Shown one piece after another: positions 25,820 to 35,533 of a stretch of 63,434 bases of DNA (its first letter is position 1; every line of letters begins with the position of its first letter). The stretch is from the NCBI GenBank assembly GCA_029101345.1, contig JAQXQU010000162.1:1-63434 (forward strand). The letters are read 5' to 3'. The position numbers were made by a program, and so were the translations under genes. The notes beneath the pieces are model-generated. The model did not search any database. It was given only the letters and a program-made list of their open reading frames with translations, and was not told the origin of the DNA. The stretch comes from Erysipelotrichaceae bacterium (GTDB taxonomy: Bacteria > Bacillota_I > Bacilli_A > Erysipelotrichales > Erysipelotrichaceae).

Positions 25820-27074
25820 CTAGAAGTTCAAGTTTGAAGGTGATTTTTTCATCTTCATATAGATTGTTGAAACAAAGGCTCTTATCACTATAGTAGACTG
25901 TATTGTCTTCTCCACTAGCCAAAGAATAGATGCCATTATCCCTTAAAGACAAGAGATCATGCAAATCACAATTCCTTTTAGCATAGGCCTTGCCACTTGC
26001 GATCACCAGCTCTCCGGCTTTCTTATTGCCATATGACAGCAAAGAGGAATAGGCATTTTCATAGATGCCTTCTTCTCCAAGATATGGTGTTGCAGCGCTT
26101 CCATCAGCATAGCTGTAGTAAAGATATTTGTCACTATCAGCTAGTGGGAAATCATGAAGGAAAACAACTGAAGACTTATCTTGCAGATAGATGGTCAAAG
26201 CCTGATAGATATCATGGCCGCTTCGCTGATAAAAGACATAGCCATTAGGTACATCCAGTCTTGAAAGAATTCTTGAATAGCCATTGGTACTTGTGATAAT
26301 GCCATAGTCAAAGCCCTTGGCAATCAGATTATCAGCCAAAAAATCCAGAATAAAGGCATTTCGATAATAGATAGGATTCAAAAATGATCGGATTTCATTT
26401 TCCTTGGCAAAAGCCAGATATTCATTGGAGACATCAAGCCTTAGCTTATTGAAACCAAGCAGTGAAATTGAAATCATTTCATCATCATTGATAAAAGACA
26501 GGTATTCACCAATCTCATTCGCCATTTCATCACTGAAGTGGGCATCGAGACTTTTGGCATTTTCATCATCAGAAGAAAAGAAGATGTCATCATAGAGGTC
26601 ATAAACCGGTGCCATGAAGATTGTCCGATCATCATATTCCGCCATGATTTCAAACATCTCATAGATGCAAGGATCTACTTCAATTGTTTCATTTGGATGT
26701 GAAGAAATATAATGAAGGCTGACTTCTTCATCATAGTCATTATCAATATCAAAGAGCATCGCAGCCTTTTCGCAAAGCTCTGTATAGGTATTGGATAGTT
26801 CACGATATTCGGCAGTAGCAGATAGTTCACCACGTCCTAGTTCATATTGAAGAACAAAGTCAGAAGACACATTCAATTCTGATGAAGCAACAGAAATGGT
26901 CCGCCAGCCTGGATCAACAGAAAACAAAGCAGAAAAGCCATAAATGAAAGCACCAATGCCTATTAGACCAATAACTACAAAAAGAACGAGCCTTAAAGTC
27001 AGTGCTGACTCTGAAAGCTCGATTCTTTCTACAGGTTTGATATTTGGTCGATTATCGCGCGCTGTTCTTCCCAC
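25812..27074 (-). CDS. Membrane-anchored protein with a degenerate ApbE-like domain
   Basis: A 420-aa protein with a short cytoplasmic N-terminus, one transmembrane helix (VLFVVIGLIGIGAFIYGF) and a large extracytoplasmic part. The order of elements (IEVDPCIYEMFEIMAEY, then a short beta region, then a segment ending GFDYGIITSTNGYSRIL) faintly resembles ApbE flavin transferases, but the Gly-Gly and metal-site motifs are lost. The GTG start shares bases with the oppF stop (TAGTG). It is the last gene of the peptide transporter operon, so an accessory surface role is likely. The longer frame to 27128 lies within oppF. Confidence 0.7.
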   Translation of the reverse strand: MGRTARDNRPNIKPVERIELSESALTLRLVLFVVIGLIGIGAFIYGFSALFSVDPGWRTISVASSELNVSSDFVLQYELGRGELSATAEYRELSNTYTELCEKAAMLFDIDNDYDEEVSLHYISSHPNETIEVDPCIYEMFEIMAEYDDRTIFMAPVYDLYDDIFFSSDDENAKSLDAHFSDEMANEIGEYLSFINDDEMISISLLGFNKLRLDVSNEYLAFAKENEIRSFLNPIYYRNAFILDFLADNLIAKGFDYGIITSTNGYSRILSRLDVPNGYVFYQRSGHDIYQALTIYLQDKSSVVFLHDFPLADSDKYLYYSYADGSAATPYLGEEGIYENAYSSLLSYGNKKAGELVIASGKAYAKRNCDLHDLLSLRDNGIYSLASGEDNTVYYSDKSLCFNNLYEDEKITFKLELLGK

Positions 27075-28375
27075 TAGATCACCACCATTAGTAATGATAA
27101 CAGCAAGAAGCCAATTATGATACCCCAAAGAATAAATCCGAGGAAAGTACCCTTCCTGCAGGCAATATAATTACGATGATGGTTGAAATGATTCCAAAGA
27201 TACATGGCAAGAAGACCAAGAGGAGGAAGCAGGAAGCAGATGACAGAATACCAGATTGAACCAGTATCATGGATCGGAACTTTCAAAAATTCCTCTTCAT
27301 CAGCAGTCATGCCAGATGAGACATGGGTTTCCTGTACTTCACCTTCTTCAAGAATCTTGATGGATTTGATTGGAACATTTTTGTCTCTTAAGGCCCTGTA
27401 TTTTTCTATTTCTTCCTTGTTTCCATAGACAAAGTGGTTATGACCAATATCCACCAGTTCAGGCTCATCAGTTGAATAGTCATGGATTGATGGATCATAT
27501 GTGAATAGTACCTTGTTCTTTTCCAGCTTTGGATCAGGAATAGGAATAGCAGAAATCAATGAATGGGTATATGGATGAAGCGGGAAGTTGAATAGTTCTT
27601 CGGCATCAGCGATTTCCACAATATTGCCCTTGTAAATGACACCAATACGATCAGAAATAAATCTGACAATCGAAAGGTCATGGGCAATAAAGAGATAAGT
27701 TACACCCTTTTCAGTTTGGAACTTCTTCAAGAGGTTCAAGACCTGAGCACGGATGGAAACATCAAGTGCGGAAATCGGTTCATCAGCGACAACCAGTTCT
27801 GGTTCCATGACCATAGCACGGGCCAAACCAATACGCTGACGCTGACCACCAGAGAATTCATGTGGATAACGAGTCAGATGTTCCTTCAAAAGACCAACTT
27901 CATCAATCATCTTTTCAACCTTGGCAACACGATCAGCTTCATTTTCGAATAGATGGAAGTTGTAAAGGCCTTCAGAAATGATATAGTCAACGGTTGCTCT
28001 TTCATTAAGGGAAGCAGCTGGATCCTGGAAAACCATTTGAATGTTTCTGATGACTTCCCTATCCAAAGACTTTGGAATCTTGCCGGAAATTCTGACACCC
28101 TTGTATTGGATTTCACCGGCAGCCAGTGGATTGACTCTGATAACAGCACGGCCAATTGTTGTCTTGCCCGAACCAGATTCACCTACTAATGAGAATGTTT
28201 CACCCTTATAGATATCAAAGGAGGCATTCTTGACAGCTCTTACCGCATTCTCACCCTTACCAAAAGTGATATCGACATTCTTTAATGATAACAGCACTTC
28301 TCTGCCAGACTTATCAAGGGGCCCATGTGCAGGGAAACACTTTGCAGTTTCAGATATTTCGTTCTTCTTTCTCAT
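27074..28375 (-). CDS. oppF: Oligopeptide ABC transporter ATPase OppF with membrane-anchored tail
   Basis: ATPase subunit of a peptide importer, 433 aa against about 310 in the usual family. Walker A GESGSGKT (65-72), Q-loop VFQDP (Gln117), signature FSGGQ (174-178), Walker B LVVADEP (194-200) and the H-loop AHD (231-233) are all present. After the C-terminal OppF region (to about 310) comes an acidic linker, then two hydrophobic helices (about 374-393 and 410-432), which are not part of normal OppF. The frame extends 37 codons upstream, but GGGGAG sits before the ATG at 28375. Confidence 0.92.
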   Translation of the reverse strand: MRKKNEISETAKCFPAHGPLDKSGREVLLSLKNVDITFGKGENAVRAVKNASFDIYKGETFSLVGESGSGKTTIGRAVIRVNPLAAGEIQYKGVRISGKIPKSLDREVIRNIQMVFQDPAASLNERATVDYIISEGLYNFHLFENEADRVAKVEKMIDEVGLLKEHLTRYPHEFSGGQRQRIGLARAMVMEPELVVADEPISALDVSIRAQVLNLLKKFQTEKGVTYLFIAHDLSIVRFISDRIGVIYKGNIVEIADAEELFNFPLHPYTHSLISAIPIPDPKLEKNKVLFTYDPSIHDYSTDEPELVDIGHNHFVYGNKEEIEKYRALRDKNVPIKSIKILEEGEVQETHVSSGMTADEEEFLKVPIHDTGSIWYSVICFLLPPLGLLAMYLWNHFNHHRNYIACRKGTFLGFILWGIIIGFLLLSLLMVVI

Positions 28376-28385
28376 AGCATCTCCC

Positions 28386-30134
28386 CTAAATGTTAAAGGC
28401 ATTAAGCAGCTTTTCATGAATATTCTTAATGCTGTCTGGCTTTTCAATCTTTGGTGCTCTTTCATCCAAGAGCCATGTCTTAGCATAATGGGTCTCAGAG
28501 ACCTTCATCATTGGTGGTTCCTTGACAGTATCAATCGTCAGGCAATAAGGATTACGTGGTGCAAACGCATCACCAACAATGCTGTTGTAAAGTGATGGAG
28601 GTGTACCTGTAATTGAATAGAGCTTGGTATTTCTTTCAGCAAGCTGAGGAAGTGATGAAAGAAGTGCCCAGGTATATGGATGACGTGGGTCATAGAATAC
28701 TTCTTCAACAGTACCAAGTTCAACAATCTGACCTGCATATAATACTGCAACACGGTCAGCAATATTAGCAACAACACCCAAGTCATGAGTAATGAAGACA
28801 ATTGTATATTTGAATTCCTTCTGCAGGTCCTTGATCAGTTTGAGAATCTGGGCCTGGATTGTGACATCAAGAGCAGTAGTAGGTTCATCACAGATCAGAA
28901 TCTTAGGCTGGCATGATAGAGCAATGGCGATGACAATACGCTGACGCATACCACCAGAATATTGGAATGGATAGTCATCAAAACGCTTTTCCGGATTAGG
29001 AATACCAACCTTGTCCATCAATTCCAAAGCACGAGCACGAGCTTCAACTTCTGATACTTTCTGATGCTTGAGGATGATGGAAGTAATCTGCTTGCCAATT
29101 GTGATGATAGGATTCAGAGAAGTCATAGGATCCTGGAATACAGTCGCAATACGACGGCCACGAATCTTGGTCCAGTCATCATTGTAATGGATATTAGCCA
29201 AGTCAAGCATAGCCTTGCCAATATAAAGTCCGTCCTTGCGTTCAACAAGAGCAACTCTTAATGTTGTTGATGAGAAGATCTTTGTACGCAAATCAGGATC
29301 AGCTAAATCAACACCCATTTCCATCGCCTTCTTCAGATCAGCCATAATGGCTTTGACAGCCTTTGGCTTAGCGATGAAGTTGAAGCGGTTGACAGATAAA
29401 TAGATTTCCTGTGCAATAACAAGATTACGCTCAGCAGTTTCAGAACTGATTTCATTATTGATCAGTGCTGCATATCTGTCCTTAAGTTCTGCCATCCTGG
29501 CATTATAGGAATTAAGATACTGATGGTCATTCTTAGCAATTTCTGATAATTCCTTTTCCCTCTTGCCTGCTGCTTTCTTAGCTTCTTCAATCTTGAAATC
29601 AAAAGCCTTAAGATCATTCTTAGCCTGTTTGATCAGATCTTTCTGGCTATGAGGATCATAAGTCTGCATCAAGTTAAAGAGATCTGTACGATCAGCAATC
29701 AATTTGTTCAAAGCTTCATCAAGTTCAGCACTTTCTTCATCAGATAAATGATAACGGGCGTTGTTTTCCGACTCCAGTTCAATCATCTGCTTATAGACAT
29801 CAGCACCTTTTTCAAGTTTGGAATATTCATTAAGTCTTGCATGGATCTTTGCAATAAACTGATCGGCCTTGTTGTCATCAGGAGCAGTAGTGTGGGATGT
29901 TTCATCATCGTCAAACATCAATGAGCCATTATCAATGAAGCCATTGCCATCAAGCATGCCAGCAAAAGTCTTAGTAAAGACTGACTTGCCTGAGCCTGAT
30001 TCACCAACAATGGCGATTGATTCATTTTCATATATATCAAGTGAAATGCCACGGATAGCTGTAAGGATACGGCCTCTGACACGGAACTTGACAACTAGAT
30101 CTTTAACAGATAATAGTACTTTCTTGTCTTCCAT
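28386..30134 (-). CDS. oppD: Oligopeptide ABC transporter ATPase OppD with a large helical insertion
   Basis: ATPase subunit of the peptide importer, 582 aa against about 350 normally. Walker A GESGSGKS is at 44-51, but the Q-loop VFQDPMTS is at 332-339, where about 50-60 residues would be usual. Signature YSGGMRQ (392-398), Walker B ILICDEP (412-418) and the C-terminal HPYTWALL oligopeptide motif are normal. The extra 225-240 residues (about 75-315) are charged, Ala/Glu/Lys-rich and look like a helical hairpin or coiled coil. ATPase residues are all kept. It sits between oppC and oppF with 10-nt gaps. Confidence 0.93.
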   Translation of the reverse strand: MEDKKVLLSVKDLVVKFRVRGRILTAIRGISLDIYENESIAIVGESGSGKSVFTKTFAGMLDGNGFIDNGSLMFDDDETSHTTAPDDNKADQFIAKIHARLNEYSKLEKGADVYKQMIELESENNARYHLSDEESAELDEALNKLIADRTDLFNLMQTYDPHSQKDLIKQAKNDLKAFDFKIEEAKKAAGKREKELSEIAKNDHQYLNSYNARMAELKDRYAALINNEISSETAERNLVIAQEIYLSVNRFNFIAKPKAVKAIMADLKKAMEMGVDLADPDLRTKIFSSTTLRVALVERKDGLYIGKAMLDLANIHYNDDWTKIRGRRIATVFQDPMTSLNPIITIGKQITSIILKHQKVSEVEARARALELMDKVGIPNPEKRFDDYPFQYSGGMRQRIVIAIALSCQPKILICDEPTTALDVTIQAQILKLIKDLQKEFKYTIVFITHDLGVVANIADRVAVLYAGQIVELGTVEEVFYDPRHPYTWALLSSLPQLAERNTKLYSITGTPPSLYNSIVGDAFAPRNPYCLTIDTVKEPPMMKVSETHYAKTWLLDERAPKIEKPDSIKNIHEKLLNAFNI

Positions 30135-30143
30135 GGTTCCTCC

Positions 30144-31112
30144 TTACATATGTGATCTTGGATCTGAAGCATCGCCCAGATTCTGACCAACAACATACAA
30201 GACAATGGTAATGATAGCCGATACTGCCACAGGGCTCCAGAACTCAAAGCCCCAGCCAGGTGTTACCATTGCTGATTCAGAAGCATAAATCAAGCGGCCT
30301 AATGACATATCAGACAATCCCATGCCGATATATGACAGGAATACTTCATAAGAGATATATGAAGGGATTTCTGTTGCCAATAAAGTGACAATGACAGATG
30401 TCATGAATGGCAGAATATTCTTGATGGCAATCTTGAATGTCGATGTACCAAGGCACTTGGAAGCCAGATTGTATTCACGGTCACGGATAATGACAACCTG
30501 TGTTCGAATGAAATAGGCAATGCCCAGCCAGCCAGTGGCAGTCATTGCTAAAACCATTGTCCAGAAGTTTGCCGTAAAAATCATGACCATGACAGAAATG
30601 AAGAGCAGATAAGGGACATTGCCGATAACGTTATAGACTTCAGTCATGAAAATATCAACTTTCTTGGAGAAGCCCCAGATTGAGCCAATGATAACACCAA
30701 CAGTCATATTGATAGCCGCACAGACAAAAGCTAGAGAAATGGAAATTCTCGAACCATACCAGATAGCATCAAAGGTTGGCTGGCCTGAGGAACCAGTACC
30801 AAGAATATAACGCAAGGAGAAGCCAAACTTATCAATTGCTTTTGATGGTGACAAATGCTTAGCAGTAGTGTTCATGATATTTGCAAATGGGTCATATTCA
30901 AAAATCAGTGGATAGACATAAGCAAATAAGATGATGATAGCCAATAATGAAAGGATGACAATATTGATCTTCTTCTTGAAGAAGACTCTGAATACAGATT
31001 GCCAATAGGAATAGCGGGGAGCGGTGATCTTTTCAGAATTCAGAGAAGAATTATCAAAAGGCTTGAAAAGTTCTTCTTCACTATAACCTAAGTTTTTTAA
31101 ATCTTCTTTCAT
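30144..31112 (-). CDS. oppC: Oligopeptide ABC transporter permease OppC
   Basis: Inner membrane permease, 322 aa, with an N-terminal cytoplasmic segment (KNLGYSEEELFKPF) and six helices. The EAA-type coupling loop is seen as REYNLASKCLGTSTFKIAIKNILP near residues 207-230. The C-terminus matches the OppC/DppC family. It lies 5 nt after oppB and 9 nt before oppD. Confidence 0.93.
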   Translation of the reverse strand: MKEDLKNLGYSEEELFKPFDNSSLNSEKITAPRYSYWQSVFRVFFKKKINIVILSLLAIIILFAYVYPLIFEYDPFANIMNTTAKHLSPSKAIDKFGFSLRYILGTGSSGQPTFDAIWYGSRISISLAFVCAAINMTVGVIIGSIWGFSKKVDIFMTEVYNVIGNVPYLLFISVMVMIFTANFWTMVLAMTATGWLGIAYFIRTQVVIIRDREYNLASKCLGTSTFKIAIKNILPFMTSVIVTLLATEIPSYISYEVFLSYIGMGLSDMSLGRLIYASESAMVTPGWGFEFWSPVAVSAIITIVLYVVGQNLGDASDPRSHM

Positions 31113-31117
31113 ATTGA

Positions 31118-32689
31118 TTACCTAGCCTTGGAAGTAAATGAGATACGAGGATCTATCATGGACATCAGAATATCACCGCAAACCATTGATGCAACTGATA
31201 GAATCGCATAGAAGAGTGTAACACCGACGATAACGCCATTATCATAGTTGTTAATAGCCTTGGTTAATAAGTTACCAGCACCTGGAACAACATAGACTCG
31301 TTCAGTGATGATGGCACCAGTTATAGCACCCAGAATTGAACCCGGAATGCCATGAACAATTGGAATGATTGCATTCTTGAGAATGTGCTTTGTGAAGATT
31401 TCATTCTCAGTCAAGCCACCAGATCTTGCGAATTTGACATAATCGAGATTCTGCTGGTCAATCATATATCTTCTGATCCATTTCATCAGATTGGCAATGC
31501 TTGGAAGTGACAATGAGATGATAGGAAGAACATACATGGCTTTGGATAAGGAGTCGACATCAAAGGTCGTCGGCAAGCCAAAGGCTGCTGAACCAATTGC
31601 CTTAAATAGGAAGATATAGGCAAGTGATGGAACGGCAATGATGAAGATGATATAGATTGAACCTAACTGGTCAATGAAGGAATCTTTCTTTCTAGCCATG
31701 ATGATGCCAAGAGGAACACCAAGCAGATAATCAATAATGACTGAGATGATGCCAATTGAGAATGAATAGCCAATCTTGGACTTGCCATTCTTAATGACAG
31801 TTGTGTTTGTATAATCATCTGTAAATCTGCTCTGAAGGAAGTAGGAAGACTTCTGTGAACCCTTGATATAAGTAGCTGAATGCAAATCATCAGCACTTTC
31901 TTCAGTCAGGCCAGATGGATATGTAATCAAGGACTTAACATATGAGCCCTGAGATGTTGTCATTGTTGAGAAGACGTCAACACCCTGATTAACAGAATAT
32001 GAGGTTCCCAGGTTAACAGTAACCAGATTCTGATGGAAATAAGGGAATTGATTATCAAAATAAACAAGATACTTGTGGTATGTACCATTGCCAATAATAG
32101 CTGGTGAGAATTTTTCACCGCCATATACTGGGTCATGAAGTGTAAAGGACAAACCACGGTTTTCGATATCAGCAACATAGTTGATATCATCAAATTTCAA
32201 AATACCACCAAAGTAATTGAATAATCTAACAAAAAGATTAATGTCTTTATAAGCAAACAGTTGCGGCTTGCCACCATCTGCTACCTTGGTGCCACGTTGG
32301 GTAACAGCATTCAAACGCTGAGGGGTGTAACCATTCTGGTCACAGTAATCATAAAAGGATTCAATATATTGAGTTGTTAATTTGCTATCTTTGCTTGGTT
32401 CGTATCCAATTGTTGATACTTCGTTCTTGACTGCTTCAGTAAGCTCACCATTAGCGACTAGAAGATTAAGATAATCTTGGTATGTCATGTAATCCAGATA
32501 GCCGTATTCTTCCCATTTCTGATATTTGTATACGACTTTCGAGTTGTTATTCAGGTGAGTGAACAGTGCATCATTCTTGAAGATAAGATTTCTATCCATC
32601 AAAGAGTAGATCAAAAGCATTACAATACCCACTGCAATAACAATCGATACACAACTTCGTATTATTCTGTTAATCAAATATTTAGTCAT
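31118..32689 (-). CDS. oppB: Oligopeptide ABC transporter permease OppB (AmiC-like)
   Basis: A 523-aa permease with an N-terminal helix (RSCVSIVIAVGIVMLLIYSL), an extracytoplasmic region of about 280 residues, then the five-helix permease core. The coupling loop lies in NLDYVKFARSGGLTENEIFT. The large external domain matches streptococcal AmiC, which I recall at about 500 aa, so it is a clade feature rather than a defect. The ATG at 32689 has an AGAG-type ribosome binding site; the open frame extends 14 codons further upstream. Confidence 0.93.
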   Translation of the reverse strand: MTKYLINRIIRSCVSIVIAVGIVMLLIYSLMDRNLIFKNDALFTHLNNNSKVVYKYQKWEEYGYLDYMTYQDYLNLLVANGELTEAVKNEVSTIGYEPSKDSKLTTQYIESFYDYCDQNGYTPQRLNAVTQRGTKVADGGKPQLFAYKDINLFVRLFNYFGGILKFDDINYVADIENRGLSFTLHDPVYGGEKFSPAIIGNGTYHKYLVYFDNQFPYFHQNLVTVNLGTSYSVNQGVDVFSTMTTSQGSYVKSLITYPSGLTEESADDLHSATYIKGSQKSSYFLQSRFTDDYTNTTVIKNGKSKIGYSFSIGIISVIIDYLLGVPLGIIMARKKDSFIDQLGSIYIIFIIAVPSLAYIFLFKAIGSAAFGLPTTFDVDSLSKAMYVLPIISLSLPSIANLMKWIRRYMIDQQNLDYVKFARSGGLTENEIFTKHILKNAIIPIVHGIPGSILGAITGAIITERVYVVPGAGNLLTKAINNYDNGVIVGVTLFYAILSVASMVCGDILMSMIDPRISFTSKAR

Positions 32690-32711
32690 ATAGTTCACTC
32701 TTTCATTAAAT

Positions 32712-32739
32712 AGAAGGGCATGGTACTCCATGCCCTTCT
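32712..32739 (-). other. Intra-operon hairpin between oppA and oppB
   Basis: A perfect 12-bp stem (AGAAGGGCATGG/CCATGCCCTTCT, loop 4 nt) between the oppA stop and the oppB start. On the minus strand it is followed only by ATTTAATG, a weak T run, so it probably acts as a partial terminator or an mRNA-end stabiliser that favours oppA. Confidence 0.7.
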
Positions 32740-32761
32740 GTTTTGATTTAAAGCAGGATGA

Positions 32762-34882
32762 TTAATAAATACCTAAGCACTTAGCCATGTAACCTGAATA
32801 TTCAGGAAGGAATGTGTCTAGATAAGTTGAAGGATCACCATAGTCTGGGCCCCAACCTGATAAGTCGTAGATATCGTAGTTAGCTTCGTAACCATAGTCA
32901 GTGTAGTAACCTGCATAGTACCACTGATCGTAATCAGCACACTGAGTTAAGCTTAAGATAACAGCGCCACCTAGAGCAGATTCAACTGACTGCTTGTAAG
33001 CATTAGCAGCATTTGTATAGATTTCAGAGTTTGTTGCATAAGGAAGATCGATGTAGATTGGATTTTCAGCAGAAATTTCTACACCTTCAGCCTTTAATTC
33101 TTCAACAGCAATTGCTAATTCAGCAGCTGCATTTGCAGGATTGTACCAACCATCAAATGAGTCACCGCCATTTGGCTGTGCTGGATCATATACTGTGATA
33201 GCAACGCCATCAGCATCAATCTGATACTGCATGATTTCACCATATGAAGTACCAGCAGCAAATGTAGTAGGTGTACCATTGATGTCAATTGTAGTTTCTT
33301 CCTCAAGGAATACGAAGTTCCAAGGAGTATAAGAGTTTCTTAATGAATTTGGAGCTAAAACATCGCCAACCTTCTGAGCGTTATTAGCAACTCTATCCAT
33401 AGAGAAGCATAATGCTCTTCTGAAGTGAACGTTCTGTAATGCTGTATGAGTTCTAGCCTGATCAGCTTCGCTCTGTGCAGTAGCAACAGAACCATCAGAT
33501 ACGTTAGCATAAGCCTGTCTGTTCAGGTTGATGAAGCCCATGAATGTAGTAGCTGTTGTAGATGAAATATATGCATAGTCATCGAATAAGCCATCATTCT
33601 TGCAGTTTTCAACAGCAGAAGTAGTTAAACCTGTACCTGATAAGACACCAGCCTTAGCATCGTTATATGTCTTCATAACATCAGAACCATCGTTGAATAA
33701 CCAAACGATTTCATCAACATTGATCTTTTCTGGTGCATAGTAAGATTCATTTCTTGAGAAGACAATCTTAGATTCAGCAGTGTTGTTAGTTACAAGATAT
33801 GGTCCGCAGTATGCGATAGTATCTGGAGACTTGCCATAGTTGTAGTCAGCAGCAGATGCATCATATTCAGCACCGAACTTGCCACCTAATGATTCATAGT
33901 AAGCTCTGCTCATTGGTGCAAAGACATTGTAGCCAAGCATAGTCAGGAAGTATGAGCATGGAGCATCCAATGTGTATTCAACTGTATGTTCATCAATAGC
34001 CTTGACACCAACTGTTGAGAAGTCTAATGATGGGTCATTGACATAAGCGCCAGAACCAGAAACCAATGCAGATTCAGTGACGATGTAAGTAGGACCGCCA
34101 TTAGCATCTAACATATGCTGCATACCTGCAACAAAGTCATCAGCTACTACTGGATATAATACTCTACCCTGTGAGTCAACCCAGTTAACGTCATCTCTTA
34201 ATGTGAATGTATAGACTGTACCATCATCAGAAACAGTATAGCCTGTAGCTAGAGCTGGCTGAAGGATACCTTCTGCATCATATTCATAAAGACCATCGTA
34301 AGTATTAACGATAGCTTCTGAATCAGCAGCTCTTGAAGTAACTAGAGCATCCCAAGTCATAGGATCTGAAGTATAAGCTAAGCTGTAAGTATTTGCTAAT
34401 TCATAACCATGAGTAGTCAAATAATTCTTAGCCCATTCAAGATATGTACCATCACCCTTTGTTTCATTCCAGTGAGCCTTCATAGCATCTCTGTCTTCAG
34501 TCTTGATGAATTCAGTAGCAACAAGAACTGAATGGAATCTGTCTAAATCGTTGCCCCATAAAGTGAAGTCAACAGTATATGGAGCTACTCTAGAAATCGC
34601 ATAGTTACCACCTTGAGTACTGATTGGAAGCATAACTGCAGATTCCATTAATTTTGCTTCAGCAACTGCCATTAAAGCATATCTTTCAGAAATTGTTGAA
34701 GCGTTTTCCTTAGCCGCCATATAAGTGTCATAGAATTCACCTAACTGAGCGTCGTAGATTGCGGCGGACTGTTCGTCATAAGATAACTCGTCCCCCCCTG
34801 TTTCTGTATCATTATTCTTATTGCAGCCAACTAATGTTAGAGCCATTAGAATAACGAGCAGAAGAGCAATTAACTTTTTCAT
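32762..34882 (-). CDS. oppA: Oligopeptide-binding lipoprotein OppA/AmiA-like, apparently circularly permuted
   Basis: Extracytoplasmic peptide receptor, 706 aa, with signal peptide and lipobox LVGC (Cys20). In AmiA/OppA proteins a segment with the pattern RY..a.AeAwL....l.iP....gg...sr..P.t lies at the C-terminus, after the GWGPDY.DP.TYLD motif. Here that segment occupies residues about 45-150, directly behind the signal peptide. The usual N-terminal part (ANTYSLAYTSDPMTWDALV, then LQPALATGYTVSDDG) starts only at about 162, and the protein stops 30 residues after GWGPDYGDPSTYLD (about 674-687). Every expected piece is present but in rotated order. It is first in the operon and has AAGGAG before the ATG. 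Confidence 0.9.
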   Translation of the reverse strand: MKKLIALLLVILMALTLVGCNKNNDTETGGDELSYDEQSAAIYDAQLGEFYDTYMAAKENASTISERYALMAVAEAKLMESAVMLPISTQGGNYAISRVAPYTVDFTLWGNDLDRFHSVLVATEFIKTEDRDAMKAHWNETKGDGTYLEWAKNYLTTHGYELANTYSLAYTSDPMTWDALVTSRAADSEAIVNTYDGLYEYDAEGILQPALATGYTVSDDGTVYTFTLRDDVNWVDSQGRVLYPVVADDFVAGMQHMLDANGGPTYIVTESALVSGSGAYVNDPSLDFSTVGVKAIDEHTVEYTLDAPCSYFLTMLGYNVFAPMSRAYYESLGGKFGAEYDASAADYNYGKSPDTIAYCGPYLVTNNTAESKIVFSRNESYYAPEKINVDEIVWLFNDGSDVMKTYNDAKAGVLSGTGLTTSAVENCKNDGLFDDYAYISSTTATTFMGFINLNRQAYANVSDGSVATAQSEADQARTHTALQNVHFRRALCFSMDRVANNAQKVGDVLAPNSLRNSYTPWNFVFLEEETTIDINGTPTTFAAGTSYGEIMQYQIDADGVAITVYDPAQPNGGDSFDGWYNPANAAAELAIAVEELKAEGVEISAENPIYIDLPYATNSEIYTNAANAYKQSVESALGGAVILSLTQCADYDQWYYAGYYTDYGYEANYDIYDLSGWGPDYGDPSTYLDTFLPEYSGYMAKCLGIY

Positions 34883-34934
34883 TTTCGTCTCTCCTTCTTG
34901 TGTACGCTAAAAAAACGCGAATTTACACGTAATG

Positions 34935-34943
34935 ATTATACCA
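34935..34943 (-). promoter_or_regulatory. Extended -10 promoter of the opp operon
   Basis: On the minus strand TGGTATAAT is an extended -10 about 50 nt upstream of oppA. Just upstream are a palindrome ATTGT-GA-ACAAT (34958-34969) and a direct repeat of TGTGA, possible regulator contacts. Confidence 0.55.
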
Positions 34944-35024
34944 AATATTAATCACATATTGTTCACAATGTTTTAAATAAATGCAAAAAAGCCAATGAAA
35001 GTTTCTTTCAATGCCGATTATAAC

Positions 35025-35046
35025 CAAAAAGAGGCTTAAGCCTCTT
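35025..35046 (-). terminator. Terminator of the apbE-nusG2-Gx operon
   Basis: Stem AAGAGGC/GCCTCTT with loop TTAA just beyond the stop, followed on the minus strand by TTTTTGG. A second, weaker hairpin with a T6 tail lies at about 34985-35010, so termination may be in tandem. Confidence 0.8.
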
Positions 35047-35533
35047 AGCTGATTTTGATGCGATCAGTAACAACTCCTGCCAGAATGCCAATGATAATGC
35101 CGGTTATGACACCTGTAATGACAAGAGCTGGAAAATAGTAACGGACGACAGTTGTTTCCAGAAGAATGCAGGCAGCAATGATCTGGCCAGCATTATGGCC
35201 AACAGCACCTATGACAGAGACACCGACGATTGAAAAGACATTCAGCTTCTTGAAGATGAACATCAAGGTCAAGGAAACAATTGCTCCTGCCAAGGAGTAA
35301 AGAAGGCTGACGCCATTGCCAAACATCATGAATAATACAAGCATTCTTAAAAAGGAAACCGCAATTGCATCAGCAATGCCAAGCCTATATAAGGCAAAGA
35401 CAACAGCAATGTTGGCCAAGCCCACTTTTATGCCAGGAATGGAAAAATTAAAGGGAATGATTGATTCAACATAGGCCAAGACCAGAGCTATGGCCAAGGT
35501 CTGGGCTAAAATCATCATTTTCTTGATCTTCAT
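35045..35533 (-). CDS. Gx transporter family membrane protein
   Basis: A 162-aa integral membrane protein with five or six helices, starting MKIKKMMILAQTLAIALVLAYVE. It resembles the Gx transporter family, once named heptaprenyl diphosphate synthase component I, which is often found with ApbE, NusG-II proteins and Rnf genes. Family knowledge suggests transport of a small precursor, possibly for flavin or quinone chemistry; the substrate is unknown. It shares the stop/start base with the NusG-II gene. Confidence 0.85.
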   Translation of the reverse strand: MKIKKMMILAQTLAIALVLAYVESIIPFNFSIPGIKVGLANIAVVFALYRLGIADAIAVSFLRMLVLFMMFGNGVSLLYSLAGAIVSLTLMFIFKKLNVFSIVGVSVIGAVGHNAGQIIAACILLETTVVRYYFPALVITGVITGIIIGILAGVVTDRIKIS

